A DNA stretch of 48,634 bases from JBFMEX01 sp040752215 (GTDB lineage Bacteria; Pseudomonadota; Alphaproteobacteria; Rhizobiales; Hyphomicrobiaceae): positions 1-48,634 of the forward strand of contig JBFMEX010000095.1 of NCBI GenBank assembly GCA_040752215.1, read 5' to 3'. This document shows positions 15,988-24,562 of the stretch, piece by piece (positions within the stretch are counted from its first letter, which is position 1; each line of letters starts with the position of its first letter). The notes beneath the pieces are model-generated. The model saw only the letters and a program-made list of their open reading frames with translations. It was not told the DNA's origin and did no database searches. The position numbers and the translations under genes were made by a program.

Positions 15988-17520
15988 ATGAGCAAGCGCG
16001 CGCTCAGCGTCACCCGCGAGCAGAGCTTTCCCGAGTGGTATCAGGCGGCGGTACGCGACGGCGACATGGCCGAGACCAGCCCCGTGCGCGGCTGCATGAT
16101 CATCAAGCCGTGGGGCTGGGGCGTATGGGAGCGGGTGCAGGCCGAGCTCGACCAGCGGATCAAGGAGACCGGCCACGACAACTGCTATTTCCCGCTGTTC
16201 ATCCCGATGAGCTTCATCGCCAAGGAGGCCGAGCACGTCGAGGGCTTCGCCAAGGAGATGGCGGTCGTCACCCATCACCGGCTGAAGAACGAGGCCGGCA
16301 AGCTGGTGCTCGATCCCGAGGCCAGGCTCGAGGAGCCGCTGATCGTGCGGCCAACCTCGGAGACGATCATCGGCGACGCCTTCCAGCGCTGGATCAAGAG
16401 CTACCGTGACCTGCCGCTCCTGGTGAACCAGTGGGCCAACGTGGTGCGCTGGGAGCTGCGCACGCGGCTGTTCCTGCGCACGGCAGAGTTCCTGTGGCAG
16501 GAGGGGCATACCGCGCACGCCGACCGCAGCGACGCCATGGCCGAGACCATGCGCATGCTCGAGGTCTACCGCGAGCTCGCAGAGACCGTGCTGGCGATGC
16601 CGGTGATCGCCGGCGAGAAGCCGGCCAACGAGCGTTTCCCCGGCGCCGACAACACGTTCTCGATCGAGGCCATGATGCAGGACGGCAAGGCGCTGCAGGC
16701 CGGCACCTCGCACTATCTCGGCACCCACTTCGCCAAGGCGCAGGGCATCCAGTACCAGAGCGCCGAAGGCAAGCTCGAATTCTGTCACACGACGAGCTGG
16801 GGCGTGTCGACCCGGCTGATCGGTGGCGTGATCATGACCCACGGCGACGACGACGGACTGAGGATGCCGCCCAAGATCGCGCCGCGCCAGATCGTGATCG
16901 TGCCGATGCTGCGCGACAAGCCGGAGGACGCGGCGCTGGTCGAATATTGCACCGCGCTCGAGAAGGAGCTGAAGGCTCAGGGTATTCGCACGCTCGTCGA
17001 CACCAAGCCCGTCAAGTCGGCCGAGAAGCGCTGGGGCTGGGTGCGCCGCGGGGCGCCGGTGATCGCCGAGATCGGCGGGCGCGACGCTGCCGGCGGCAAC
17101 GTCACCTTCATGCGCCGCGACCGGCTGCGCGACGGCGACAGGATCGTCTCGCACACCGGGCCGCGCGACGAGTTCGTGGCCGGGGCGGGCCAACTGCTCG
17201 ACGACATCCAGGCCAGCCTCTTCGCCGAGGCCAAGGCGCGCCTCGACGACAACATCGTTACCTCGATCGGGACGTTCGAGGAGCTGCGTGACTATTTCGG
17301 GCCGGCGGTGGCGGACGAGGAGGGCGGCGCCTTCAAGGGCTGGGCGAAGGTAGCCTGGTCGCGGCCGGAGGGAGCCGAGCTGGAGGCGGTCGCGAACCGG
17401 CTGAAGGAGCTCAAGCTCACCATCCGCAACGCCCCGCTGGATCAGGGTCCTGTCGCCGGCACGTGCCTGTTCACCGGTACGGCAGCGAAGGAGTGGGTGC
17501 TGGTGGCGAGGGCGTATTGA
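15988..17520 (+). CDS. proS: Prolyl-tRNA synthetase, archaeal/eukaryotic type
   Basis: A 510-residue class II enzyme charging tRNA-Pro. The start at 15988 follows GGGAG at a 7-base spacing; a start at 15913 adds only low-complexity residues. The sequence is the archaeal/eukaryotic (Thermus-like) class: EGHTAHADRSDAMAETMRML, GADNTFSIEAMMQDGKALQA, GTSHYLGTHFAKA, TSWGVSTRLIGGVIMTHGDD, and a C-terminal domain ending GTCLFTGTAAKEW...RAY, whose terminal Tyr reaches the active site in this class. The usual alphaproteobacterial ProS is a shorter bacterial-type protein of about 440 residues. Only one cysteine of the zinc-binding C-terminal domain seems to remain. The position before lolC-lolD-dnaE is that of the normal gene, which suggests replacement in place. 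Confidence 0.95.
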   Translation: MSKRALSVTREQSFPEWYQAAVRDGDMAETSPVRGCMIIKPWGWGVWERVQAELDQRIKETGHDNCYFPLFIPMSFIAKEAEHVEGFAKEMAVVTHHRLKNEAGKLVLDPEARLEEPLIVRPTSETIIGDAFQRWIKSYRDLPLLVNQWANVVRWELRTRLFLRTAEFLWQEGHTAHADRSDAMAETMRMLEVYRELAETVLAMPVIAGEKPANERFPGADNTFSIEAMMQDGKALQAGTSHYLGTHFAKAQGIQYQSAEGKLEFCHTTSWGVSTRLIGGVIMTHGDDDGLRMPPKIAPRQIVIVPMLRDKPEDAALVEYCTALEKELKAQGIRTLVDTKPVKSAEKRWGWVRRGAPVIAEIGGRDAAGGNVTFMRRDRLRDGDRIVSHTGPRDEFVAGAGQLLDDIQASLFAEAKARLDDNIVTSIGTFEELRDYFGPAVADEEGGAFKGWAKVAWSRPEGAELEAVANRLKELKLTIRNAPLDQGPVAGTCLFTGTAAKEWVLVARAY

Positions 17521-17611
17521 GGCCGCGGGCAAGGGGGCGCTTTGCCTTGATCGCGCCGCGCCGGCTTGCGAAGGAGCGTCGGGCATTCAACGCACGGCGG
17601 AAGGGGGCGGA

Positions 17612-18907
17612 ATGACCGATTCGGACCAGCGGCTGGCGACGCGCGAACGCACCGATACGGCACCCTTCTCGCCCTTCGAGTGGATGCTGGCGCTGCGCTA
17701 TCTGCGCGCCCGGCGCAAGGAAGGCTTCATCTCTGTCATTGCCGGCTTCTCGTTCGTCGGCATCATGCTCGGCGTCGCGACGCTGATCATCGTCATGGCG
17801 GTGATGAACGGCTTCCGCAAAGACCTGTTCAGCAAGATCCTCGGCCTCAACGGCCACGTCATCGTGCACAGAATAGCCGAGCCGTTCACCGACTACGACG
17901 CGGTTGCCAGCCGGCTGGCAAGAGTATCGGGCGTGCGCCATGCGCTGCCGCTGATCGAGGGCCAGGTGATGGTCTCCTCCGCCTTCCAGGCAACCGGCGG
18001 CCTCGTCCGCGGCATGACCGAGGAGGGCGTGAAGTCGCTCCGTCTCGTCGCCGACAACGTGCGCTACGGCACGCTCGACGGCTTCGACCGGCAGGGCGGC
18101 ATCGCCATCGGCGCCCGCCTCGCCAACACGCTGCGCGTCAACGTCGGCGACAGCATCACCGTGCTCTCGGCGCGCGGCGCGCAGACGCCGTTCGGCACCG
18201 CGCCGCGCTCGAAGCCCTACGTCGTCAGTGCGATCTTCGAGCTCGGCATGTCGGAGTACGACCGCACGATGGTGTTCATGCCGCTCGTCGAGGCGCAGCG
18301 GTACTTCTCCAAGCCCGGCGAGGCCGACGTGCTCGAGATCGTCGTCGAGGATCCCGAGCGGGTTGCGGAGTATACCCAAGCCCTTAAAGCCGAGGGCGGG
18401 CCGACGCTGCAATTCTCCGATTGGCGCCAGCGCAACGAGACCTTCTTCACCGTGCTCGAGGTCGAGCGCAACGTGATGTTCATCATCCTCTCGCTGATCG
18501 TGCTGGTCGCCGCATTGAACATCATCTCCGGCCTGATGATGCTGGTGAAGGACAAGGGCCGCGACATTGCCATTCTGCGCACCATGGGCGCGACCAAGGG
18601 CGCGGTGATGCGCGTGTTCCTGATCACGGGCGCCTCGATCGGCATCGTCGGCACCATCGCCGGCTTCATTCTCGGGGTGGTGTTCTGCTGGAACATCGAG
18701 CCGATCCGCCAGTTCGTCGCCTGGCTGACCAATACGCAGATCTTCGATCCGCAGGTCTACTACCTGACCAAGCTGCCGGCCGATATCAACCCGCAGGAGA
18801 CCGGCTTCATCGTCGTCATGGCGATGCTGCTGTCGGTGCTGGCGACGCTCTATCCCTCCTGGCGCGCCTCGCGTCTCGATCCCGTCGATGCGCTCCGCTA
18901 CGAGTAG
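17612..18907 (+). CDS. lolC: Lipoprotein-releasing ABC transporter permease LolC/LolE
   Basis: A 431-residue inner-membrane permease of the LolCDE complex, which extracts mature lipoproteins from the inner membrane and hands them to LolA. The N-terminal helix with its flanks (LRARRKEGFISVIAGFSFVG, then a long hydrophobic run) precedes a large periplasmic domain of about 220 residues. Three helices follow near 289-312, 335-360 and 394-418, ending in the family-typical LYPSWRASRLDPVDALRYE. As usual in alphaproteobacteria there is a single LolC/E-type permease, probably a homodimer. lolD follows after 5 bases. Confidence 0.94.
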   Translation: MTDSDQRLATRERTDTAPFSPFEWMLALRYLRARRKEGFISVIAGFSFVGIMLGVATLIIVMAVMNGFRKDLFSKILGLNGHVIVHRIAEPFTDYDAVASRLARVSGVRHALPLIEGQVMVSSAFQATGGLVRGMTEEGVKSLRLVADNVRYGTLDGFDRQGGIAIGARLANTLRVNVGDSITVLSARGAQTPFGTAPRSKPYVVSAIFELGMSEYDRTMVFMPLVEAQRYFSKPGEADVLEIVVEDPERVAEYTQALKAEGGPTLQFSDWRQRNETFFTVLEVERNVMFIILSLIVLVAALNIISGLMMLVKDKGRDIAILRTMGATKGAVMRVFLITGASIGIVGTIAGFILGVVFCWNIEPIRQFVAWLTNTQIFDPQVYYLTKLPADINPQETGFIVVMAMLLSVLATLYPSWRASRLDPVDALRYE

Positions 18908-18912
18908 ACGCG

Positions 18913-19626
18913 ATGCGCGATGCCCCACTCATGTCACCGGTCCTGGAGCTCGCCGAGCTCTACCGCGCGTTCCGTCAGGGCCATCGCGAGATCGTGGTGC
19001 TGGCCGGCGCCTCGGCGGCATTGATGCCGGGGCAGGCGGTGGCACTCGTCGGCCCGTCGGGCGCCGGCAAGTCGACGTTGCTGCACATCGCCGGGCTGCT
19101 GGAGACGCCGGATTCGGGCCGCGTCGTTGTCAACGGATGCGATTGCTCCAGGCTCGACGACGACGGGCGCACGCGGGTCCGCCGGATCGAGATGGGCTTC
19201 GTCTACCAGTTCCACCAGCTGCTGCCGGAGTTCACCGCGGCCGAGAACGTGGTGATACCGCAGATGATCCGCGGCACGCCGCGGCGCACGGCGGAGACGC
19301 GCGCCAGGGATCTGCTCGCATCGATGGGTCTCGCCGAGCGCCTCGACCATCGCCCGGCCGAGCTCTCGGGCGGCGAGCAGCAGCGCACCGCCATCTGCCG
19401 CGCGCTCGCCAACGCGCCACGCCTGCTGCTCGCCGACGAGCCGACCGGAAACCTCGATCCGAAGACCTCCGAGCGCGTGTTCGGCGAGCTCGTCGAGCTC
19501 ATTCGCGCGACCGGCGTCGCGGCCCTGATCGCAACTCATAACCTCGATCTGGCTCGGCGCATGGACCGGGTGCTGAGGCTCGAGAACGGCCACCTGGTCG
19601 AGATCGCCCCCGACGCGGTGCACTGA
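18913..19626 (+). CDS. lolD: Lipoprotein-releasing ABC transporter ATP-binding protein
   Basis: A 237-residue cytoplasmic ATPase that powers lipoprotein release by LolC. Walker A (GPSGAGKST) is near residue 49, the Q-loop region reads GFVYQFHQLLPEFTA, the signature is LSGGEQQR, Walker B plus D-loop is LLLADEPTGNLD, and the switch His lies in ATHNLDLA. The start at 18913 is 5 bases after lolC, so the two are clearly an operon. A type B palindromic repeat fills most of the 282-base gap to dnaE. Confidence 0.95.
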   Translation: MRDAPLMSPVLELAELYRAFRQGHREIVVLAGASAALMPGQAVALVGPSGAGKSTLLHIAGLLETPDSGRVVVNGCDCSRLDDDGRTRVRRIEMGFVYQFHQLLPEFTAAENVVIPQMIRGTPRRTAETRARDLLASMGLAERLDHRPAELSGGEQQRTAICRALANAPRLLLADEPTGNLDPKTSERVFGELVELIRATGVAALIATHNLDLARRMDRVLRLENGHLVEIAPDAVH

Positions 19627-19677
19627 GCGGGGCCTATCGTCTCGCTCCGTCCACAGCACGTCAGGGCATGCGATGGT

Positions 19678-19836
19678 ACCGGTCACGCGGCGCACTTGGC
19701 CTTCTCCCCGGGGAGAAGGTGGCCGAACGCCGAATGAGGAGGCCCGCACCGGACGCAAGTCCCTCACCTGCCCCTCCGGGGCATCCTCTCCCGTCCGGGG
19801 AGAGGAAAGTGCGGGCGACCGATCGAGAATTGAGCG
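19678..19836. repeat. Type B palindromic repeat between lolD and dnaE
   Basis: About 160 bases with hairpins at both ends: CCTTCTCCCCGGGGAGAAGG on the left and CTCTCCCGTCCGGGGAGAG on the right, plus an inner CCCCTCCGGGG hairpin. The outer flanks are also inverted copies (GGTCACGCGGCGCAC on the left against GTGCGGGCGACC on the right). The right flank, ending GAGAATTGAGCGG, matches the left flank of the copy at 25951-26165 in reverse orientation, which helps define the ends of the family. Confidence 0.75.
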
Positions 19837-19908
19837 GCTCTCCACAGGCGGTCGGCGGTCGTCGGCCGGGACGGGGACACGATTGGACCGCAGGTCTAGA
19901 CTGGCGTC

Positions 19909-22900
19909 ATGACCCGAGCGATTCGAGCCGACGACGCCGCAGGCGCGCGCCCTCCCGCGCCGGCGTTCATTCATCTCAAGGTCCACTCCGCCTACTCGCT
20001 ACTCGAAGGCGCGCTACCCATCGGCAAGCTGGCCAAGATCGCTGAGGCCAAGCGGTTTCCGGCCCTCGCCGTCACCGACACCAACAACCTGTTTGGTGCG
20101 CTCGAGCTGTCCGAGAAGCTCGCCGCGGCCGGTGTGCAGCCGATCGTCGGCGTGTCGCTCGCCGTCGATTTCGAGGACCGCAGTGGCGCCGGAAACGGCA
20201 ACGGGGCGGGTGTGTCGATGCCGGCGCCATCGCGCCAGCCGGTGCGCGCGATCGCGCTTCTGGCGATGAGTGATGCCGGCTATGCCAACCTGATGCGGAT
20301 CGTCTCGCACGCGCACCTCGCCACCAGCGGCGCCGAGCCGCCGCACGTCAAGGCGCGCGATCTCGCCGGTCTCTCCGAAGGGCTGATCGCGCTCACCGGC
20401 GGGCCCGAGGGACCGATAGATCAGGCGGTCCTCGCCGGCCAAACCCCGCTCGCCGCCGAGCGCCTCGATCAGCTCTCGGCCCTGTTCGGCGATCGGCTCT
20501 ATGTCGAGATCCAGCGCCACGGCCTCAAGTCCGAGCAGATCGTCGAGCCGGAGCTGCTCGATCTGGCCTATGCCAAGCGGCTCCGGATCGTCGCCACCAA
20601 CGAGGCCTACTTCGCCAAGTCGGAGGACTACGAGGCGCACGACGCGCTGATCTGCATCGCCGAGGGCAGTTACGTCGTCGAGGACAATCGCCGGCGCCTG
20701 AGCGCGGAGCACTACCTGAAGAGCGCGGAGGAGATGGCCGAGGTGTTCGCCGATCTCCCAGAGGCGCTGGCAAGCACGGTCGAGATCGCGCGGCGCTGTG
20801 CGTTCCGTCCGCTGCCGAGAAAGCCGATCCTGCCGCGCTTCGTCGCCGGCGACGACAGCGTCAGCGAGATCGAGCAGTCGCGCCTCGAGGCGGCCGAGCT
20901 GAAGCGCCAGGCCGAGGAAGGGTTGGAGCGCCGCCTTGCGGCGTGCCGGCTCGCCGCGGGCTTTACTCGGGCCGACTACGACAAGCGGCTCGCGTTCGAG
21001 ATCGACATCATCACCCGGATGAAGTTCCCCGGCTACTTCCTGATCGTCGCCGACTTCATCAAGTGGGCAAAGGCGCATGCCATTCCCGTCGGTCCGGGCC
21101 GCGGCTCGGGCGCCGGCTCGCTGGTCGCCTGGGCGCTGACCATCACTGATCTCGATCCGTTGCGTTTCGGCCTGCTGTTCGAGCGCTTCCTGAACCCTGA
21201 GCGCGTGTCGATGCCGGACTTCGACATCGACTTCTGCCAGGAGCGGCGCGACGAGGTGATCCGCTACGTGCAGGGCAAGTACGGCACCGACCGGGTGGCG
21301 CAGATCATCACCCACGGCAAGCTGCAGGCGCGCGCGGTGCTGCGCGACGTCGGCCGGGTGCTGCAGATGCCTTATGGCCAGGTCGACAAGCTGTGCAAGC
21401 TGGTGCCGAACAATCCGGCCAACCCGGTGACGCTCGCGGAGGCAATCGCCGGCGAGCCGAAGCTCAAGGAGGCGCGCGACGCCGAGCCGATCGTCGCCCG
21501 CCTGCTCGAGATCGGCGAGAAGCTCGAAGGGCTCTACCGGCACGCCTCTACGCACGCGGCCGGCATGGTGATCGGCGACCGTCCGCTGGTCGAGCTGGTG
21601 CCACTCTACCGCGATCCGAAATCGGAGATGCCCGTCACCCAGTTCAACTGGAAGATGGTCGAGGCGGCGGGGCTGGTGAAGTTCGACTTCCTCGGCTTGA
21701 AGACGCTGACCGTGCTGCAGAAGGCGGTGGAGCTGGTCGAGCGCGGGCGCGGCGTCAAGCTCCACCTTGCCAATGTCGGTCTCGACGACCGGCGCTCCTA
21801 CGAGCTGCTCGCCCGGGCCGACACGGTCGGCGTGTTCCAGCTGGAATCGACCGGCATGCGCGAGAGCCTGAAGCGGCTGAAGCCCGACCGTTTCGAGGAC
21901 ATCATCGCCATGGTCGCGCTCTACCGGCCGGGCCCGATGGACAACATTCCGACCTACATCAACCGCAAGCACGGCGAGGAGCCCGTCGACTGCCTGCATC
22001 CGTTGCTGGAGCCGATTTTGAAGGAGACCTATGGCGTCATCATCTACCAGGAGCAGGTCATCCAGATCGCCCAGGTGATGGGCGGCTACAGTCTCGGCCA
22101 GGCCGACCTTCTGCGCCGCGCGATGGGCAAGAAGGACAAGGCGGCGATGGCCAGGCAACAGGCCGAGTTCGTCGCCGGCGCGGTCAAGAACGGGGTGAGG
22201 AAAGATGACGCCGCCTACATCTTCGAGCTGGTCGACAAGTTCGCCGGCTATGGCTTCAACAAGAGCCACGCCGCGGCCTATGCGCTGGTCAGCTATCACA
22301 CCGCCTACATGAAGGCGAACTATCGCGAGGAGTTCCTCGCCGCATCGATGACGCTCGACATGTCGAACACCGACAAGCTCGCCATGTTCGCCGCCGAGGC
22401 GCGACGGAGCGGCATCCCCGTGCTGCCTCCCTGCGTGAATGCCTCGGACGTCGATTTCCTGGTGGAGGGCGCGCGATCGGTTTCCCTTCCCGCTGGTGGG
22501 GAGGGGGCAGCAGTGAGGGGAGCCCGCAACGGTCGTGGTTCCCCCCCACCCCGCCCCTCGCCCACGAGCGGGGAGGGAGGGGCCTCCCACCTCGCCATCC
22601 GCTATTCGCTCGCCGCCTTGAAGAACATCGGCGCGGCGGCGGTGGAGACGATCGTCGCCGAGCGGGCTGGCAGCGGCCCGTTCAAGTCGCTCGCCGATTT
22701 CGCCGGCCGCCTCAACCCGAAGGCGCTCAACAAGCGCGCTCTGGAGACGCTGGCGGCGGCGGGCTCGTTCGACGCGCTCGATCCCAACCGGGCAGAGGTG
22801 CACGGCAACGTCGACGTGATCCTTTCGGAGGCGGGGCAGCGCGGCAACGACGAGGCGGTCGGCCAGTTCAGCCTGCTCGGGGCGATGGACTCCGGGGCGT

Positions 22901-23595
22901 CGCGAAACGGCGTCGTGCTCAAGCTGAAGCCGATGCAGGCGTGGACGCCGATGGAGCGCCTGGCGCACGAGTTCGACGCGGTCGGCTTCTATCTCTCCGG
23001 TCACCCGCTCGATCAGTACGAGAGCATCCTCGCCAAGCTCGGCGTGCGCCGCTACGTCGAGTTCGAGGCGGCGACGGAGCGTGGCGCGACGGCCGCGCGG
23101 CTCGCCGGCATCGTCGTCTCCATGCGCGAGCGCCGCTCGCAGAAGGGGAACAAGTTCGCGTTCGCGATGTTCTCCGACCCCTCGGGCCAGTTCGAGGCCG
23201 TGATCTTCTCCGACACGCTCAACCAAGCGCGCGATCTCCTCGAGCCGGGCACGCCGGTGCTGCTGACGGTCGAGGCCGAGCGCGACGGCGACACGGTGAA
23301 GATACGCGTGCAGGGGATCGAGGCGCTCGACAAGGCGGCCGAGAGCGTCGAGCGGGGGCTCAGGATCGTGCTCGACGCGAGGGCAGGCGCAACGAGCGGA
23401 TACGCCCGGCTGAAGGAGATGCTGAAGCCGGCCACCGGCCCGGGGCGCCGTGGCGGCGAGGTGCGCATCGTACTGCCGCTGCCGGGGCGCCGCCGCGAGC
23501 TCGAGCTCGTGGTGCCCGGCCGTTTCGACGTCTCGCCCGCCCAGGCCGGCCTACTGTCGACCGTTCCTGGCGTGGTCGAGGTCGCGGAGACGTGA
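19909..23595 (+). CDS. dnaE: DNA polymerase III subunit alpha, with in-frame repeat insert
   Basis: A 1228-residue replicative polymerase. The PHP domain is at the N-terminus (FIHLKVHSAYSLLEGALPIG); the palm holds PGRGSGAGSLVAWAL and the catalytic MPDFDIDFCQERRDEVI near residue 437; the fingers include YRPGPMDNIPTYI and GYGFNKSHAAAYAL. Toward the C-terminus come the helix-hairpin-helix region (SLAALKNIGAAAVETI), the OB fold (RLAGIVVSMRERRSQKGNKF) and a final domain. Residues 855-895 (bases 22471-22593) are an extra 41-residue stretch encoded by a type A repeat, between DFLVEG and AIRYSLAALKNIG. It falls where a short beta-hairpin turn is expected, and the frame is kept. A Gly/Asn-rich loop near residues 91-110 is also longer than usual. 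The start at 19909 precedes the PHP domain by about 24 residues. Confidence 0.96.
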   Translation: MTRAIRADDAAGARPPAPAFIHLKVHSAYSLLEGALPIGKLAKIAEAKRFPALAVTDTNNLFGALELSEKLAAAGVQPIVGVSLAVDFEDRSGAGNGNGAGVSMPAPSRQPVRAIALLAMSDAGYANLMRIVSHAHLATSGAEPPHVKARDLAGLSEGLIALTGGPEGPIDQAVLAGQTPLAAERLDQLSALFGDRLYVEIQRHGLKSEQIVEPELLDLAYAKRLRIVATNEAYFAKSEDYEAHDALICIAEGSYVVEDNRRRLSAEHYLKSAEEMAEVFADLPEALASTVEIARRCAFRPLPRKPILPRFVAGDDSVSEIEQSRLEAAELKRQAEEGLERRLAACRLAAGFTRADYDKRLAFEIDIITRMKFPGYFLIVADFIKWAKAHAIPVGPGRGSGAGSLVAWALTITDLDPLRFGLLFERFLNPERVSMPDFDIDFCQERRDEVIRYVQGKYGTDRVAQIITHGKLQARAVLRDVGRVLQMPYGQVDKLCKLVPNNPANPVTLAEAIAGEPKLKEARDAEPIVARLLEIGEKLEGLYRHASTHAAGMVIGDRPLVELVPLYRDPKSEMPVTQFNWKMVEAAGLVKFDFLGLKTLTVLQKAVELVERGRGVKLHLANVGLDDRRSYELLARADTVGVFQLESTGMRESLKRLKPDRFEDIIAMVALYRPGPMDNIPTYINRKHGEEPVDCLHPLLEPILKETYGVIIYQEQVIQIAQVMGGYSLGQADLLRRAMGKKDKAAMARQQAEFVAGAVKNGVRKDDAAYIFELVDKFAGYGFNKSHAAAYALVSYHTAYMKANYREEFLAASMTLDMSNTDKLAMFAAEARRSGIPVLPPCVNASDVDFLVEGARSVSLPAGGEGAAVRGARNGRGSPPPRPSPTSGEGGASHLAIRYSLAALKNIGAAAVETIVAERAGSGPFKSLADFAGRLNPKALNKRALETLAAAGSFDALDPNRAEVHGNVDVILSEAGQRGNDEAVGQFSLLGAMDSGASRNGVVLKLKPMQAWTPMERLAHEFDAVGFYLSGHPLDQYESILAKLGVRRYVEFEAATERGATAARLAGIVVSMRERRSQKGNKFAFAMFSDPSGQFEAVIFSDTLNQARDLLEPGTPVLLTVEAERDGDTVKIRVQGIEALDKAAESVERGLRIVLDARAGATSGYARLKEMLKPATGPGRRGGEVRIVLPLPGRRRELELVVPGRFDVSPAQAGLLSTVPGVVEVAET
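22481..22583. repeat. Type A palindromic repeat inside dnaE coding sequence
   Basis: The element has the type A design: left arm TTCCCGCTGGTGGGGA followed by a G-tract, a short core, a C-tract (CCCCCCCACCCCGCCCC) and right arm CCCACGAGCGGGGAGGG. It sits within an exact 123-base in-frame insert in dnaE and is translated to a Gly/Pro/Ser-rich peptide containing PSPTSGEGG. No stop codon or frameshift results. Confidence 0.85.
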
Positions 23596-23659
23596 TCCCC
23601 GCGCGCGTGGCGGCCGGCTGCCGGAACGGGAGTCGCTACGCGCAATTATGAACCCCGCG

Positions 23660-24451
23660 CTACCTCAACAGCTTATCGTACAGCCCGAGCACGATCTCGA
23701 GCGCGATCAGCGCGATGATGTACCACTCCAGCCGATGGCTGGTGCGCGTCGCCATCAGGTCGGTGATGGTGTCGACCGTCTCGCGGATGACCTCGAGCTT
23801 GCGCTCGATCGCGCGGCCCCGCTCGGGCAGGTCGTACTCGTCGACGAGGCGCGCCCACAGCCGCTCGTGCTCCGGGTGGTCCCACAGCACGTCGGGCTTG
23901 TCGTCGAGATCGATCCGGCGCGCGAGGCGCTGATGGATGGAGAGCCCCTCGCCGATCTGGGCGAGCAGCGTCGCCTGCGGCCCGGCCGGAAGGCGCCCCG
24001 CGCTCAGCACCTCGGCGACCGGCGTGATGCGCTCGAACGCCTGCCCCATGCGCCGCTCGTCGTAGGCGAGCGTGACGCTCATCGCCAGCGCCTCGGCGAC
24101 CAGCAGCAGCCGGTTCGGGTCGGCGCCTCTCAGGTGCAGGCCGCCGGCGGTATTGAAGTTGTCGTCCTCGTCCGGTTTGACGACGATCTCCAGTGTCTCG
24201 CTCTCTCGCTCGGCAAGCGGGCCGACAATCCGCTCGCCGAGGCTCTCGAGCATGCCCTCCTCCGCGAGCGGGCTCATCCCGATGAACACGACCGCGCCGG
24301 AGCGGAACAGCACCGCGGTGCCGCCGCCCGGCAGCGGGAAGGCGAGCGGGTTCTGCGAGAAGGCGTCGTCGCGCTCGAGCCCCTTGGTCTCGATGCGCTC
24401 GCCGACCTGCAGCGCGCGGGCGCGAATCGGGCGATTGTCGTCGGGGCTCAT
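23660..24451 (-). CDS. RMD1/YagE (DUF155)-like family protein
   Basis: A 263-residue protein resembling the DUF155/RMD1 family, which is best known from yeast and mitochondrial proteins; the bacterial role is not established. The start at 24451 (MSPDDNRPIRARALQVG) is preferred over 24517 because the family domain begins there. The middle section (NPLAFPLPGGGTAVLFRSGA) and the later ERKLEVIRETVDTITDLMATRTSHRLEW helix are typical. One C-terminal transmembrane helix (WYIIALIALEIVLGLYDKLL) suggests a membrane-anchored protein with its bulk in the cytoplasm. It is convergent with dnaE, 64 bases from its stop. The family call is from pattern memory and is moderately sure. Confidence 0.75.
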   Translation of the reverse strand: MSPDDNRPIRARALQVGERIETKGLERDDAFSQNPLAFPLPGGGTAVLFRSGAVVFIGMSPLAEEGMLESLGERIVGPLAERESETLEIVVKPDEDDNFNTAGGLHLRGADPNRLLLVAEALAMSVTLAYDERRMGQAFERITPVAEVLSAGRLPAGPQATLLAQIGEGLSIHQRLARRIDLDDKPDVLWDHPEHERLWARLVDEYDLPERGRAIERKLEVIRETVDTITDLMATRTSHRLEWYIIALIALEIVLGLYDKLLR

Positions 24452-24562
24452 GGGGTGCTCGCGGTTGCTTCCGGCCGAGCATGCCGCAAGCGGGCGGCGC
24501 GCGCGAGGCGTCCGCACGTCGCTCGCGGCGTCATGAATTTGTCACAGCACGGATCGCTCCGC

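Noticed and set aside
20014..23226. A minus-strand open frame of about 1070 codons opposite dnaE
   Set aside because: It is the shadow expected opposite a GC-rich gene with strong third-position GC bias; its translation is Arg/His/Gly-rich with no recognisable domain, and dnaE is certain.
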